Shown piece by piece: positions 1 to 10,885 of a stretch of DNA of 64,000 bases. The stretch is from positions 43,542,079-43,606,078 of the forward strand of contig CM055313.2 of the NCBI GenBank assembly GCA_029255685.2, given 5' to 3'. The translations under genes were made by a program, and so were the position numbers. Below the pieces are notes generated by a model. It searched no databases and was not told the DNA's origin. It saw only the letters and a list, made by a program, of their open reading frames with translations. This DNA comes from Silene conica. Its lineage: Eukaryota; Streptophyta; Magnoliopsida; Caryophyllales; Caryophyllaceae. Numbering within the stretch: position 1 is the first letter of the stretch; each line of letters begins with the position of its first letter.

Positions 1-600
1 AAAAAGCCAAAGGTTGCTGATCCTATGGCTAATGTCACCGTTCCTTATCCCGAAAGACTGAAAAATTCAAAAGAGGATCGGAAGTTCGGTAAGTTTTTGG
101 AGATGGTGAAGAATCTTGAGGTAACCATCCCTTTCACTGACTTAATTACCCAGGTACCTTCTTATGCTAAATTCATGAAAGATATTTTGAGTCGTAAGAG
201 GAATTTTCAGGACGACGGTGTTGTTGCTTTTGTGGAGGAATGTTATGCTCTTTCACAAAATAATATAGCACCCAAGTTAAAAGACCCAGGTAGTTTTTCT
301 ATCCCTTGTACCATAGGTAATCATATTATAGGGAAAGCCCTTTGTGATCTAGGGGCCAGTGTCAGTGTTATGCCATATTCTGTTTGTGAAAGACTTAACT
401 TAGGTAGACTTAAAGTCACCAATATTACCCTGCAGATGGCTGATAGATCAACCCAAAGACCATTAGGGGTCTTAGAGGATGTCCCAGTTAGAGTGGGAAA
501 GTTCTTTATTCCTGTTGATTTCGTTGTTTTAGACATTGCTGAGGATAGTCAAATACCTATTATTTTAGGTAGACCTTTTTACACACAGCTGGGGCTGTAA
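1..600 (+). pseudogene. Athila-A Gag C-terminal and protease segment, frameshifted
   Basis: The frame read from position 25 encodes a proline-rich Gag/protease linker followed by an aspartic protease core. DLGAS (around 348-362) carries the catalytic Asp, and PIILGRPF marks the C-terminal flap region. Retroelement proteases of this kind cleave the Gag-Pol precursor in the particle. Compared with Athila-B, one base is missing in the T-run after GGTAGACC near 572-580. The frame then ends at TAA 598-600 instead of passing into pol. The bases after the deletion read on in another frame that joins the RT region. Assignment to protease is firm; the frameshift rests on comparison with B. Confidence 0.85.
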
Positions 601-3600
601 TAGATGTCAAACGCGGGATCATTACTTTAGAGGTTGGAGATGACACTATCGAGTTTAGTGTTGCCCATAAGGCAACTATTCCTACTGATGATACATGTTG
701 CTCCATTGATATTATAGACAGGAATGTTATCCTTAATTGGAGGGAATCCTTGACCAAGGATCCCTTAGATGATTTAACAATTTTGGATAAGTGTGCAGGT
801 AATCCAGCTGAGGATCCTGAAGAGCTGGAGGTCACAGAAGCAGAGGAAGAGGAGTATGAGTTTACTGAAGAAGAAAATGAGAACCTCATAAGCCTGGCTA
901 ATGCAAATCTGGTAAACATGTGCTATTCTATTAGTACTGATTCTGTTCAGGCCGTTGAGGTAAAGGTACCAGAGCGTAAGCCACTTCCTCCTAATCTTAA
1001 GTATGTTTTCTTAGATGATACTGAACAGTACCCTGCAATTGTTAGTTCTAAACTTGATCCTAACCAACTTTCTACCTTAATGACTGTTCTCAAAAAGAAT
1101 AGGAAAGCTTTAGGTTATTCTTTGGATGATATTAAGGGCATAAGCCCTGATGTTTGCATGCACAGAATAGAGTTAGAGGAAGGGCATAAGCCCTATAGAC
1201 AAGGACAGCGTAAGTTGAATCCTAAGATGCAGGATGTAGTTATGGCTGAGGTAATAAAACTTCTTGATGCAGGTATTATCTATTCATTTGGCAACTCCAA
1301 GTGGGTTAGCCCAGTTCAGGTGGTTCCTAAGAAAGGAGGAACCACAGTGGTTAAGAATGATAAAAATGAGTTAATACCCACTAGAGTTGTAACTGGGTGG
1401 CGGATGTGCATTGATTATAGACAGTTAAATGCCGCCACCAAGAAAGACCATTTCCCCCTTCCTTTTGTTGACCAAATGACTGAAAGGCTGGCTTCTAATA
1501 AATTCTTCTGTTTTCTAGATGGTTATTCAGGTTTTTTCCAGATTCTCATCCATCCTGATGATCAGAGTAAGACTACTTTTACCTGTCCACAGGGTGTTTT
1601 TGCTTACCGCAGGATGCCTTTTGGGTTATGTAATGCTCCTGCTACCTTTCAAAGGTGTATGATGGGTATCTTTTCTGACTTTATAGAAAACATTATGGAG
1701 GTATTTATGGATGATTTCTCTGTTTATGGTAATGCTTTTGATCAATGCTTAGCTAATCTTTATAAAGTCTTGCAGCGATGTATTGATGTAAACCTTGTCT
1801 TAAACTGGGAAAAGTGTCAGTTTATGGTTACTGAAGGGGTAGTGTTAGGGCATCTAATTTCTGATAAAGGTCTACATGTAGATAAAGCAAAAGTGCAGGT
1901 GATTGAGCAATTACCCCCTCCTGTTAATGTTAAAGGGGTGAGAAGTTTCTTAGGACACGCAGGTTTTTACAGGCGTTTCATTAAGGACTTTTCTAAAATT
2001 GCTAAACCACTTACACAATTGCTCCTTAAAGATGTTGTCTTTAGTTTTACTGATGAGTGCCTTTCAGCTTTTAACAGGTTGAAGGAATCTTTGATCTCAG
2101 CACCAATCATTCAACCACCAGATTGGGATCTCCCCTTTGAGATCATGTGCGATGCTAGTGACTACGCTGTAGGTGCTGTGCTAGGTCAAAGGAAGAACAA
2201 GGCTCTTAATGCTATATACTATGCGAGCCGCACCCTAGATGAGACTCAAGTCAACTACTTCACTACTGAGAAGGAGATGTTAGCTGTGATCTTTGCCTTA
2301 GAAAAATTCAGGTCCTATTTAGTAGGTAATAAGGTAATTGTTTACATTGACCATGCAGCTTTGAAAGGTCTTTTTCAGAAGAAGGATTCAAAGCCAAGGC
2401 TTTTAAGGTGGATACTCCTTCTCCAAGAGTTTGACATTGAGATTAGGGACAAGAAAGGCGCAGAAAACGTGGTAGCTGACCACCTATCTCGCCTGCAACT
2501 GACTGATGGGGAAGATTCTTTACCTATTGATGATTCATTTCCTGATGAAAGTTTATTTATCATTAATAGTTCAGGTTCTTATCCCCCTCCTTGGTATGGT
2601 GATTTTGCTAACTTTGCTGTCACAGGTAAAATCCCTCCTGAGTTGTCATGGCAACAAAATAAGAGATTTATGTTTGTCGCAAAACAATATTTTTGGGATG
2701 ACCCTTATGTTTTCAAGGAATGCGGAGATGGACTCATCCGGAGATGCGTCCGCCAATGGGAGGTGAAGGACATTCTGGAAGCATGTCACTCTTCTGCATA
2801 TGGTGGTCACCACGGTCCATCCAGGACCGTGTATAAGGTATTACAGTCTGGTTTTTATTGGCCTACTTTGCATGCTGACTGTAGGAATTTTGTAGGTAGT
2901 TGTGATACCTGTCAAAGAACTGGGAATGTCTCAAAAAGACATGAGATGCCGCAGGTTGGTATTTTAGAGGTAGAGATTTTTGATGTCTGGGGCATTGACT
3001 ATCAAGGACATTTTCCTAGTAGTCAAGGTAACAAGTATATTCTTGTGGCTGTTGATTATGTGTCTAAGTGGGTAGAAGCTATTGCTACTCCCCATTGTGA
3101 TGCAAAGGCTGTTATTAAGATGTTTAAAAAAATCATATTTCCTCGTTTTGGTGTCCCTAGGGTTGTCATAAGTGATGGAGGTATGCATTTTAAGGAGAAA
3201 CGCTTAGGTGACTTGTTAAATAAATTCGGTGTCCAACATCGTAGGGGTTTAGCTTATCATCCTCAGACTAGTGGTCAAGTTGAGATCTCTAATAGGGAAC
3301 TCAAGGAGACCCTAGCCAAAGTTGTTTCTAAGTCTAGGAAAGATTGGAGTCTAAAACTTGATGATGTTTTATGGGCCTATAGAACTGCGTTCAAAACCCC
3401 AATAGGAATGTCACCATTCCGGTTGATTTATGGCAAGACTTGTCATTTACCAGTAGAGTTAGAACGTAAGTCTTGGTGGGCTATATGTGATCTTAGTTTA
3501 GACCCTAATCTTTCATGTGTGAAACGTTTGTTGCAGCTCAATGAGTTAGAGGAATTCAGGTTGTTAGCCTATGACAATGCCAGGATTTACAAAGAAAAAA

Positions 3601-3875
3601 CAAAGCGCTGGCATGACAAGAGAATCATTAGGCGTGATTTTCCGGTAGGTGATAGGGTGTTACTTTTTAATGCTCGTATTCGTCTTTTTCCTGGTAAGCT
3701 GAAATCCAGGTGGAGCGGACCCTAAACCATCATAGCTGTCTCAAAATTTGGGTCAATAGAGTTAGAAACCTCATCCGGTGAGAGGTTCAAAGTCAACGGC
3801 CAATATGTGAAGCACTTCCACGGAGAGAACGAATTTATCGGTAAGGTTGAAGTTTCTTACTTTGACCCTTTTTAG
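582..3875 (+). pseudogene. Athila-A pol: end of protease, RT, RNase H, integrase
   Basis: After the upstream deletion this frame is open from about 582 to a TAA at 3723-3725. RT motifs include [30 protein letters not shown] and the catalytic FMDD box near 1708. RNase H has the [13 protein letters not shown] motif; the later YTDHAAL motif of copy B reads YIDHAAL here. Integrase has an HHCC zinc region ([11 protein letters not shown] ... CDTCQ) and a DDE core in [16 protein letters not shown] and SNRELKE. The TAA replaces the TAC of Athila-B, removing about 50 residues of the integrase C-terminus that would run to TAG 3873-3875. Complementary DNA synthesis and integration are the family roles. 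Confidence 0.9.
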
Positions 3876-4362
3876 GATGCTTCTTGATAGGTAAAAAGGT
3901 CGTGCGGGACCTCTTAAACCAGCGCTACACGGGAGGCAACCTGTGCTCTAGCTTAATTTTACGTTTTTTTTTAATTTCCGTTTTAATCCTTGATGAGATT
4001 TTGAGTTTCTGCAGGAAAATAAGAGAAATTGTCAGGACAGAGGTCGACCGACCCAATTACTAGGTCGACCGACCTTCTGACAGCTTTAAGTTCATTCTGA
4101 CACATTAAGTAAAATCTGACAGAGCAGGTTTGCAGGACGGAGGTCGACCGACCCACATTTTCGGTCGACCGACCGCGGTTGTTTTTTTTGTCCGGTTTTT
4201 TTTTTAGTTAGAGTCTTCGTCTTTGTGTGTTTTGAAAACAAATTATTGCCCACATTTGCTCACACTTTCTGAACCCCTCTATCTCTCTTAAAAACCCTAA
4301 CCACCCACCTTCTTCATCCTTCACTCATTTTCCTTGCTTTCTTTCAATTTTCTCCATCCAAG
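3876..4362 (+). promoter_or_regulatory. Athila-A post-pol spacer with two GTCGACC modules and a predicted leader exon
   Basis: Non-coding. Bipartite modules lie at 4042-4074 and 4142-4174. From about 4200 the composition changes to a CT-rich stretch (CTCTATCTCTC, an AAACCCTAA telo-box-like motif, repeated TTC) that looks like a plant 5' leader. It ends in CCAAG followed by GTATGT at 4363, a strong splice donor. The same organisation exists in Athila-B. Either an internal promoter or the genomic RNA could supply this exon; no convincing TATA box was seen. The role is inferred. Confidence 0.4.
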
Positions 4363-4999
4363 GTATGTTTTTCTTAGTTTTTTTCTTCTCTTTTTCGTTT
4401 CCTAGCATCTTAATTCTGTTCTAGGTAGTTTTAGTTTGTTTTTTTCAGTTTATTTTGTCTCCTTATTTCGTTTTCATGCTTGTTTTTGTGTTTCCTTTTA
4501 ATTTTTCTTCTTCCTTTAGGTTTTATAGTCTCAGATCTGTAATTTGTGTGTGATTTTGTGCTGTTAGGGTTAGTATAATTCTTCCTTTCAATTTCTATGC
4601 CAATTTCTGCACGATTTCAGACCCACGTTTTCGATTCCGACACTGTTCACGGTCGACCAACCCAAAACGGAGGTCGGCCGACCAAACTGTGATTTTTCTG
4701 ATTTTCGTACTTTCGTTTGGTCGGTCGGTCGACTTAGTTTTGAGGTCGACTAACCGCAGTGATTTTACAGGTGTCTGATTTTTGCTGGTAGTTGGTCGAC
4801 CGACCTCGGATTTCGGTCGGCCGACCTGTTTTGCTACAGGAACTCTGATTTTTTTTCGCGAAAGTGGTCGATCGACCCCTCTATGAGGTCGGCCGACCCA
4901 AGTTTGTCACAGAAGTTTCTGATTCGTTTTTTGTTCCTAATTTTGCTAAGAAAATGTTTTAATTTTTGCACAAGACTTATATCTTATTGAACTTTTCAG
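4363..4999 (+). other. Predicted leader intron of the Athila-A env-position ORF
   Basis: It starts with AAG|GTATGT and ends with TTGAACTTTTCAG, and is strongly T-rich as plant introns are. The AG lies 7 nt before the ATG of the third ORF at 5007. The 637-nt interval contains four bipartite modules at 4651-4683, 4723-4755, 4794-4826 and 4866-4898. Athila-B preserves both splice sites (58608-59264, 657 nt). This is a prediction from consensus sites and conservation, without RNA evidence. Confidence 0.5.
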
Positions 5000-5006
5000 A
5001 TTCATA

Positions 5007-6435
5007 ATGTCTAGCCGTGGACAAGGCGGAAAGCGCTCCCGCACTTCCAGTGCAAGCACCTCACGAGGTCGTGCTCCTAGGTCGAGAAGATTGACGGTGC
5101 AAGATACGGATAGTCTACCAAACTATCCGCAAATCATCTTCAACACTCCGGCTCAAAAAGCCCGTTTCCTCCATCTTTCCACCTCTTGCGTAGGGGTGGC
5201 CACCCGGTTCCTTTGTGTTCCGACATTGCAAGCTTTAGGGTGCCATAAGGATGTGGTGGCTTTGCTCAATGGGACGAGTTTCTCAGGACTTGTCACTATG
5301 GATGAGTTTACCTTTTCCCTTCTCACTCTTGAGTTCTTTTCTTCCTTTATTTTTGATTTTCAAGCTTATAACCCCGGCTATGATAACAAGTGCATCTCTT
5401 TTCGTTTGTTTAATGAAACATTTTCTTTAACTTTGAATGAATTTGCTCAATTTCTAGGCTTATCTTCTACGGGTCTTACGTATGACCCCACTGGGTCATA
5501 TAATGACATGTGGTCCTGTCTTTCTGATTCCAGCGATAGGAAGAAGAAAAACAGTACCATTCACCTACCCGCCCCCCGTTATTATTTGCGTCTTTTGGCC
5601 AACACTGTTTTTGGCCGTAAAGAGTCTCAAAATGTTAACAACATTGAGCTCTCCATTTTGTCTGGCTATCTTAACGTCAGACGTACGGGTCAACAATTTT
5701 ATAACACTGCGTATTTGCTCGCCTCTCACTTTATGTCGGTGGGCGAGGGAACTTCCTTAACTACTATTGTTTGTGGTGGGCTAGTCACTCGATTAGCCCG
5801 CTCTCTTGTTCGTCAGTTCCCTCGTTATGAGGATGCGGTTGACACTCTCTCCCGGTACATGGACATGGCCTATGTCAAGTCTGTGCATTGGGTGAACAGG
5901 AAGGATTATTGGAAGGTAGACACCTACCTCAGTGATCGCATCCCCATCACTATGGCTCCCCCCATGTTGCCTCTTGATAATTATCATGGGGGGCTAGACC
6001 ACTCCTCCCATCTTACCGCCTCCCACTTAGAGAGGCACCTTTAGAGGCCATAGGGTCCCTGCTCCCGGTGCCCACTATGATGCACCTGGGACGGGGTACC
6101 AAACTGATTTTACTGCTGCTCCTAATGTTTTTGTTCCTCCTTTTGTTGATGACAGATCTCTACCACACATGGTAGCGGACCTTTGCAGGCGGTTCAACCA
6201 AAAACAGTTGAACGACAGTCTCTACCAGTATCCGGGCTACTCGGAGTATGTTACTCAGGGTAGGCTCCCCACGGGCCCTTGGACTCACCCCCCATGGTAC
6301 ACACCTCTCGCAGGCGGTCGTGACCACGGTGGAGCTTCAGGCTCTGCCTCGGGAACAGGCATAGGGTCTGATGATGAGGAAGAGGAGGAGGCAGAAGAAG
6401 AGAACTCCGAGGAGGAGTTCGACTCAGAGGGCTAG
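5007..6435 (+). pseudogene. Athila-A third ORF (env position, Athila ORF-1-like), frameshifted
   Basis: The ATG at 5007 begins a protein with a basic Arg/Ser-rich N-terminus (KRSRTSSASTSRGRAPRSRR). A globular region follows with LQALGCH, FRLFNETFSLTLNEFAQFLG and YLRLLANTVFGRKESQ, resembling the Athila ORF-1 family. The frame stops at 6044. The true C-terminus continues in another frame at 6169-6435 and ends in an acidic Glu/Asp tail. Comparison with Athila-B places an indel near 5985-6010. I see no signal peptide or membrane segment, so an envelope function is not supported by the sequence itself; the ORF only occupies the env position. Confidence 0.75.
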
Positions 6436-7473
6436 GGACGTGCTTAACCTTACCCTCTTTGGGGTTCGGTTTGGGGAGGTCCCCCCGTCTTGTAAGTAGT
6501 TTTTTCTTTTATTTCCCTTTAGATTTCCAGTTTTTCCCTCTAGATTTCCAGTTTTTCCTTTAGGTTTCCAGTTTTTCCCTCCTTCCTCCTTAGACTCTTT
6601 TTTTAGTTTCTAGTCTTTTTCCTTTTCCTTTCTTTGTTTGTTTCTTTTCTGCCTACCCTCATCCCTTTGCTGTGGTTGTATGCTGATGAGCACAATGGGG
6701 GCATTGTGCGTTTTGGTTTGGGGAGGGTGTTTGCATACTCCTTTGTGAGTCTGCATTTGTTTAGGTGTCTTTTGTTTTTCATTCCTTTAGATGTTTTTCT
6801 TATTTTCATCCTTTTTCTGTCGCGCGTTCTTCTCTGTCGCGCGTTCTTTTCTAGTCACATGTTTTTAGCTTTTCGGTCGAGTCGGAACGGTCGAATACGA
6901 TTTATGCCTCACATATCACTTATTGCCTTGCCTTGCATTTTTTTTCAAAAATTTTCAAGCTAGTCTTTTGAATTATCTACGAGTTTTTGTTGATTTCATG
7001 CTAAATTATTAGACTTGACTCTCTTCTTGGCAAGCTAATACATATTCTAAGGATTAGAGCTTAATAAATCGGTGACATTCATGACCGATTTCATGTAGGT
7101 TTGTGAGTAGTTTCTCCTCTTGAGGCATGTCACATCAATGTGCATAAGCATGAATTTTGTCTACTTAATACCTATATGCATTCAGGTTTGTGGTTTGTTG
7201 ACACATGTGGTAGAGGTCCCTTTTTTCTCATTTTACCCATAATCCTCACATAGCCAAATTGAATCTTTTAACCCATTTGCTACATCCTAAAAATTGCCTA
7301 CCCTAGCCGAGCTAGTAATGTAGTATGGGACTGTTTTGGCCATCCTTTGGTTTGTGCTTCATTGATTTATCTTGATTTTGTGAGAACGGTGGAAAGAAGA
7401 AAAAAAAAGAAAAGAAAAAGATATGAAAAAAAAAAGAGATATGGAATCAAATCAGAAAAAAAGTGAAAAAAGA
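6436..7473 (+). other. Athila-A 3' untranslated region, truncated
   Basis: No coding sequence. It starts with a purine-rich GGTTTGGGGAGGT block near 6468 that is repeated near 6714. A perfect hairpin lies at 6690-6709. The rest parallels the 3' UTRs of copies B, C and D. It ends in an A-rich purine tract (7391-7473) and abuts LTR sequence of another family, so the natural 3' LTR is missing. Confidence 0.7.
6690..6709 (+). other. Conserved 3' UTR hairpin (Athila-A)
   Basis: GCACAATG, loop GGGG, CATTGTGC: a perfect 8-bp stem followed by a GGTTTGGGGA purine block. The same hairpin is present in Athila-B (63663-63682), Athila-C (16437-16456) and Athila-D (23732-23751), with unchanged stem and varying loop. 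Confidence 0.7.
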
Positions 7474-7695
7474 GGGTGGTCACGTGTTGGTTCAGGCCGG
7501 TTTAAGGCCCTGGTCTTCCTTGTCGGCAGGAGTCGGTGGTCTGGGTTAGGGTCAGTGGTGGAGTAGGTGGTGTGGGGGTGATGTGTGGTGGCTGCCGGCG
7601 ACAAGAGAGAGGTTCACACGGCTGTTTTAGCTAGCAAAAAGTGAGTCACGCGGTTTGGGTTGTCGAAGGGTTCTAGGGCTGTTTTAAGAGTTTTG

Positions 7696-7747
<52 letters not shown>

Positions 7748-8942
7748 AATATTATTAATAGTGTTGGTATTGTGGGATGATAATACTATTGTTATTATTA
7801 GTATTAATAAATGTTATGACCTTATTATCTATATTGTTATGTGAAATTGTTGGTGTTAATATTAATGTTAATGTTTGAGTATGCTATTTTATTAAAATTA
7901 GTAGAGATTGTTATCAATATTATATGCTATTGTTAGTATGGTAATTATTATTTATGGATGGTGAAGTTGTCAAAATGTTTTATAATTAGTTAGTATATTT
8001 GCTAGAAATAATTAGTGAACGATAATTATTTTGATATGAGCATGTTTATGGATGTATGTGTATACATGTATATGAAGTGTTATGAATATAATCATGGGCA
8101 TGACGGAATAGTTTAGTAAGGATTGGTTGTATGGTAGATATTGATGTTAAGTAATACTTATAGGAACCGAGTTCGAGGCGGAACACCTTTAGCAGCTGCG
8201 CCAGTGACAATTTCGTCCGACGGTTTGAGGTAGGGGAAATATATTATGATTCATGTTATGGCATGAAATGTGTAAGTGATGCTTATTACGACTTTGATAT
8301 AATTGATTATTACTGTACTGTGGATTGAACTATTATTATTGATCACTATGGAGATCGGGAGATAAAGGGTCTGTGATTGGTGCGGAGATAAAGGGTCTGT
8401 GATTGGTGCGGAGATAAAGGGTCTGTGTTTGGTGCGGAGATAAAGGGTCTGTGATTGGTGTGGAGTATATTGGGTCTTGTGTTCGGTGCGGAGTTTATTT
8501 GGTGTTGGATCGGTGCGGAGAAGGGATGATTGGTCCCAATATATTTGTTGTAATGTTTGTTAAATAAATATTTTAGTTGTTTTACCTACTCAACCTCGTG
8601 GTTGACCCTGTGTATTCGTGTGACACCTACGATGATCCGGAATGGGGAGTAGATCTTACAGGTCAGTGACAGATGGATTAGGAGCTTGGGCATGGAGTGA
8701 GACATGGCTTGGACCTACTTAGAGTTAGATCACACTTAGATATCTTCAGTTGTACTTTTATTTTATCAAACTTTGGATCTCGTAGTTGTTGTAATATCAA
8801 GTTTAAATTTAATCAGCTTTTATATAAAGTACTTTGGTTTGTTTACTTTGTCATTCACTACCTCGGATATTCCGAGATGGTAACAGCTCTATTTATTTGA
8901 GAATGTCTTGCTAAAGGCTTTTAAATAAATGGGGGTGTTACA
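7474..8942 (+). repeat. 5' LTR of the LARD, 5'-truncated
   Basis: It matches 13709-15153 of the 3' LTR almost base for base and ends in GGGGGTGTTACA directly before the primer site. It starts abruptly at the junction with Athila-A, sharing only the bases AGGG with the intact LTR at that point. It contains an ATT microsatellite near 7696-7745, the 26-bp tandem repeats (8350-8530), a TATATAAAG box at 8821-8829 and AATAAA about 20 bp before its end. Confidence 0.85.
8350..8530 (+). repeat. 26-bp tandem repeats inside the LARD LTR
   Basis: About four close copies of a 26-bp unit (GGAGATAAAGGGTCTGTG plus ATTGGTGC), followed by two or three diverged copies. The second LTR repeats the array near 14560-14740. 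Related units occur in Tekay-T and in the solo LTR. Confidence 0.85.
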
Positions 8943-8945
8943 AAG

Positions 8946-8957
8946 TGGTATCAGAGC
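8946..8957 (+). other. Primer-binding site, tRNA-Met type (LARD)
   Basis: TGGTATCAGAGC lies three bases after the LTR end. This is the widespread initiator tRNA-Met primer site of plant LTR elements, where minus-strand synthesis starts. Confidence 0.85.
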
Positions 8958-10854
8958 GAACGATCCTCAGGCCTAAACGAAATGAATAATAATGAATGTA
9001 GGAGGAGTCTAATAAAATGAACCCCGAGATCAAACTGATAGGAGCCCCAAAAAGGAAGGGGATGAGTTAGGCGCCCCCTCACACCAGTCCTGGGCCCTTT
9101 CAGTTCTGTCTCGGGAACCCAATGAGAGAAATTGAAGAGTGGGGTAGATTATATAGTGACATAGTCATCTTGTACTAACGTTCTTGCAGGAGAAGAATGA
9201 GGTAAGCAATATTTGAGTTATGATTAATGATGTCAGATGGAAAGATGTGAAATGTGAATCAAACTGGAAGATGGAATTGAAATTTTAAGAATTTAGAGGT
9301 GTAATTGAGAACAATGATTAGAGTAGCGTGATCAGAATATGTTGGTGTTTAGAATGTTCTTATGGTATATGGTTGGCAAATGACTATCGTAGCTATGCAA
9401 TATATTGGTCGGAATTTAAATATGAATGATCAGATTCAGATGTTATAGTAAACCATGTCTAGTGATATGCGAAATGTGTTGCCCCAAGCCATAAATGACA
9501 TGTAGTTATGAGTTGCATTCGTATATATATATGTGTACAAGTATTGAGCTATTTGGTTGGTTTCTCAAAATCTTTACTGCATACTAGATGATAATTATAG
9601 TTGAAATGAGGAATGAATGTTAATATGGTGCAAAGTGACGTCTATGCTTCAAATATTATGACAACGTGCTTTAAAAAAAAAAAGAATGATTGAGTTTCGA
9701 TGTAGTAATGTGAAATTGCAAAGGAACCACAGTTTTGATAAACTTTCATAATGTTACCTTGTTTGTACGGGCTGCCATTTAAAATATGTTATCTATATGA
9801 ATATGAAAATCTTATAGGTGATAATCTTCTGAATTAGCTTTCCAATGTCGTTGGGTTCATGTTAATACAAGTTATAGTTGCGGGAAATAAATATTTTAGT
9901 CGACAGTGGTCAGATTGTCACTGTACAATTCTGTTTCGACCCATGTTTTTGCAAAAGGAACCATTTAAAATGTATTTATTGTTATGCATAATCCCAACGC
10001 GACTGTTAAAAATATTCATTCATGCTTTCAAAAATAATAAGCTACGTTGAATATAAACGAGTCGTATTTAATTGTGATTGTTGCAAGTTGTCAAAAAAAA
10101 TTTTTTCTGTCTAAGTGCTGTAAAGTTTTGTTCAGACCAACTGAGTCGTAAAATTTATTATAAATAAATTCCTTGAGATATGCATTCGATTCTTTTCTTA
10201 TGATCATTTAGTTCTTTATATTATCTCAAAGCTATGATCGCCCACCCGTTAGATAAACTGTTATTTACTTATGATTTGGTAAGTTGCTGCATAATATTTA
10301 CTTGGTGAGCTTATGAGGTATGTAAGTACATATAAAAGTTTAATCGAATGTGAATTATGTGATGGGAACACGTGATATCCTGATATGACTTTAGTAATAC
10401 GGGCAGTAGGCATATAGTATGAGTATGAACCTCACTACGTGATAGCATAACCTTGTTTATTTCGTCAAGTTTAATATAGAATCGTTCCAATTATATGTCT
10501 AATAGTATGACCTCAAAATGAATGTGTACTACTCGTATGTGATGTTAAAAGCATGTTTATCTGTGCCAAGTGGCAGAAGAAAATTTAACTGGTAAGCTTA
10601 ATAGCATAATATAACAATCTAATGGTTATACGTAATTGTGTTATTTGAATAATGTGAATCTTGTTGATGTTCTTTTGATAGTGATGGTTCATCTCTGTTT
10701 GGGATCCTGTGCTTACAATTTTGTAACTTTTCAAGTATATTATTATCCATACAGTGAATAGCATATTGTTATACTTAGAATCTGATTGCGACATGTCGAG
10801 TTATAAATTGTTTGACATATGATTTATGGAAGTACTACTCTTGTGAATTCGTTT

Positions 10855-10885
<31 letters not shown>

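Larger units (their letters stand above)
1..7473 (+). mobile_element. Athila-A, Ty3/gypsy Athila-type retrotransposon, partial copy
   Basis: The window opens inside the Gag linker of this copy, at a point matching position 54240 of Athila-B, and the two copies then run in parallel. Order: Gag C-terminus, protease, RT, RNase H, integrase, spacer with bipartite GGTCGACCGACC modules, env-position ORF, 3' UTR. Its 5' part lies outside the window. The right end breaks off inside the 3' UTR, in a purine-rich tract, where the LARD LTR fragment begins; no 3' LTR is present. The order pol then third ORF is typical of the Athila/Calypso lineage. Confidence 0.9.

Noticed and set aside
5007-6044. Envelope glycoprotein gene
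   Set aside because: It occupies the env position but has a basic N-terminus, acidic tail and no signal peptide, transmembrane or fusion-like segment.
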